This document shows positions 12,919 through 14,644 of a DNA stretch of 14,644 nt, one piece after another (position 1 is the stretch's first letter; each line of letters begins with the position of its first letter). Under the pieces are notes generated by a model that did no database searches, was not told the origin of the DNA, and was given only the letters and a program-made list of their open reading frames with translations. The stretch lies in contig JAKDLE010000014.1 in NCBI GenBank assembly GCA_030453005.1, forward strand, positions 1 through 14,644. Direction: 5' to 3'. Position numbers and translations under genes: made by a program. The DNA comes from Pseudonocardia sp. Lineage in GTDB: Bacteria > Actinomycetota > Actinomycetes > Mycobacteriales > Pseudonocardiaceae.

Positions 12919-14534
12919 GATCGTGGCGTGATCGCGTCCGCCGGGGCTGTCAGGTCGGCGATGACCGACGGCGGGAAGCGCTCGGGACGTCCGTCGAAGC
13001 CGTGCTGCGCGTAGGGCCCGTCCCGGTCGACGTAGTGGAGGAAGACCTGGCCCATCGTGTACCCGGTGAACGGCTCCCGCCAGTGGTCGGTGGCGCACCC
13101 GAGGTACACGGCGCCGTCACCGGAGTCCATGTCGACGCGATCGTCCGCCCCGAGGCAGAGGCTGGCGTCGCCGCCGACCCGGCCGAGATGGATCGAGACG
13201 CTGACCTCGCAGGCGTGCCGGTCGCGGTGGCGGATGAAGCCGTCGCCCCGGAAGTAGAGGCGGGCGTAGCTGTAGGTCGGGACCAGGTGGCACCCGGCGA
13301 TCGCCTCGATCTTGGGTCGCAGATCGAGCAGGAGGGCGTCGGTCCACGCCGAACCGCCGACGCTGGCCGCGGTCGGGACGTGGTTGTCGCGGAAGGCTTC
13401 GCCCCGCCACTGATGGAGCAGCATCGTCGTCCAGAGCACCCGCGCGAGCATCGGCTCGACCAGGCCCTTGCTGGCGACGTATCCCCGGTCATGCAACTCC
13501 GGATTCATCGCGCCGACGCTAGCACCGGCCCCTGGGGGCTTCCAGCGGCCGTGGCTCAGCAGCGTGAGGCGGTCGGCGACCTCGGCGCGGTCGAGCTCGC
13601 CGTCGGAGTCGGCGGTCAGCCAGCCCGGCAGCGGCGGGTGCCACCAGGGGGCGTGCACGATCAGGCCGTGCGGGTTGAGCTGGCCTGCGACGTACCCGAG
13701 GGACGACCGGGCCAGCACGAGCACGTCGGCGGTGGCGAAGTCGTCGAGAACCTCCTTGGGGTCCGCGTTCGCCACCACCTCGACGTTCGGCACCGCGTCG
13801 AACTCCTCGAGGGCGAGCTCGGCCGGGTCGATCGTGCCCGGCTCGTCGAGGCGGAAGTAGATGCCGGGCGTGCCGGGCTGGAGCGTGACCGCCCGCGGCG
13901 GCACCTCGGTGTGCACGCGGACCACGAACGGCAGGCCCTGTCGCTCGAGCTCGTCGACCAGGGTGGCGAGGACCCGGAGGTAGTAGCTGTTGGGGAGCAG
14001 GCGCTCGTCCCGGTCGGGGCGTCCGGTGAAGCTGTTGTCACCACGCCGGAGGTGAACGCACACCCGGAGGGGTCCGGAGGGTCGATGGTGCCGGTAGGGG
14101 CTGACCTCGCGGAGCCGCGAGCACGCCGCCGGCACGTCGTCGGTGTAGCCGAACGGGGTGCAGGAGGACAGCAGCCGGGGCCGCCCGGTCGCGACGGCCC
14201 GCTGACGGTGCAGTTCGACGATCTCCTTGTTCAGGCCGTGGATCGCGACGGTCTCGCAGTGCTCCGTGTCGAAGTCGTCCGAGGGCAGCGTGAAGAACGC
14301 GTTGAACCGGTCGGCGAAGCCCGGCTCCAGGTTCCCGGTGAGCAGTGGCATGAGGCCCTGGTAGCCCACGCGTTCGAGCGGGGTGTGCACGTACTTGACG
14401 CCGAGACCGCGCGCCAGCGCCCACAACCCGTAGATGCGCTGCAGCTGGGACCCCACGCCGTCGCTGCTCGAGCTGTCGTAGGTGACGGCGAGCTCGCCCG
14501 CGGGCGTCTCCGATCGCGGCCCGGTGCTCTGCAC
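12915..14534 (-). CDS. Fusion of a fucosyltransferase-like domain and a prolyl-4-hydroxylase-like 2OG-Fe(II) oxygenase
   Basis: GTG 14534 has GGGAGG 9 nt upstream and gives 539 residues. Residues about 15-340 resemble fucosyltransferase-type enzymes: DGVGSQLQRIYGLWALARGL (25-44), VCVHLRRGD (158-166) and TADVLVLARSSLGYVAGQLN (268-287). From about 345 a second domain starts (ELHDRGYVASKGLVEP) with YARLYFRGDGFIRHRDRH holding the iron HxD pair His436/Asp438, a SVSIHLG strand, then HWREPFTGYTMGQVFLHYVD, where His484 (or His500) should be the distal ligand. This matches small prolyl-hydroxylase-type oxygenases with the HWREPF...QVFLHYVD ending. The product could glycosylate and hydroxylate the same molecule. 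No signal peptide is seen. From 14535 to the window end no further gene could be assigned. Confidence 0.78.
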   Translation of the reverse strand: MQSTGPRSETPAGELAVTYDSSSSDGVGSQLQRIYGLWALARGLGVKYVHTPLERVGYQGLMPLLTGNLEPGFADRFNAFFTLPSDDFDTEHCETVAIHGLNKEIVELHRQRAVATGRPRLLSSCTPFGYTDDVPAACSRLREVSPYRHHRPSGPLRVCVHLRRGDNSFTGRPDRDERLLPNSYYLRVLATLVDELERQGLPFVVRVHTEVPPRAVTLQPGTPGIYFRLDEPGTIDPAELALEEFDAVPNVEVVANADPKEVLDDFATADVLVLARSSLGYVAGQLNPHGLIVHAPWWHPPLPGWLTADSDGELDRAEVADRLTLLSHGRWKPPGAGASVGAMNPELHDRGYVASKGLVEPMLARVLWTTMLLHQWRGEAFRDNHVPTAASVGGSAWTDALLLDLRPKIEAIAGCHLVPTYSYARLYFRGDGFIRHRDRHACEVSVSIHLGRVGGDASLCLGADDRVDMDSGDGAVYLGCATDHWREPFTGYTMGQVFLHYVDRDGPYAQHGFDGRPERFPPSVIADLTAPADAITPRS

Positions 14535-14644
14535 GACGGCGAGCCTCCCACAAGATCGCCCGTCCTGGTCCTCCAGATGACAGACTCCCCGTCGTGACGG
14601 CGCAGGAGACCTCGACGCTGACGCCGATGAGACTGCCTTGACCC

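Noticed and set aside
11368..14597. Two plus-strand open frames over 500 residues opposite the glycosyltransferase operon
   Set aside because: Both are Val/Gly/Asp/Arg-rich antisense shadows without family motifs, whereas the minus strand has coherent domains and ribosome sites.

Overview
The window is very GC-rich, with strong third-position G/C bias. Gene content points to an actinobacterium, probably of the Pseudonocardia type (inference; no 16S or other marker is present). It has two different halves.

Bases 1 to about 6,400 are an accretion zone. A truncated FAD oxidase runs in from the left edge and ends inside the first of three same-orientation repeats of about 172 bp (340, 1359 and 2919). 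Each repeat ends in the 3' half of a tRNA-Met(CAT)-like gene: anticodon loop, T arm and 3' acceptor strand. They look like attachment-site remnants. The two intervals they enclose hold almost nothing but toxin-antitoxin genes: an intact VapB/VapC-type pair, then an opposite-strand array of VapB, truncated VapC, DUF433 antitoxin and frameshifted DUF5615 toxin. After the third repeat come decayed AbiEii-like and HepT-like toxins, a truncated VapB, a crotonase-family gene, a DUF732/Ltp lipoprotein and a VapBC relic. In the VapB/truncated-VapC and DUF433/DUF5615 pairs the antitoxin is intact while the toxin is broken.

From 6,265 to 9,158 lies a wrecked large LuxR-type (LAL) regulator. Its N-terminus with the Walker A motif is on the minus strand, the rest on the plus strand, and the plus-strand part has two frameshifts. 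A fragment of a SnoaL-like gene follows.

Bases 9,191 to 14,534 are intact. On the plus strand are an intradiol ring-cleavage dioxygenase and, behind its own promoter-like site, a flavin monoamine oxidase with the covalent-FAD cysteine. The oxidase converges on, and overlaps by 41 bp, a minus-strand two-gene operon. The operon's first gene fuses a fucosyltransferase-like domain to a prolyl-4-hydroxylase-like 2OG-Fe(II) oxygenase. The second joins an O-fucosyltransferase-like domain to a C-terminal beta-sandwich. The genes are coupled by a GTGA overlap and look like a glycan- or peptide-modifying pair.

The most unusual items are the tRNA-half repeats around toxin-antitoxin cassettes, the inverted regulator N-terminus, and the glycosyltransferase/oxygenase operon.
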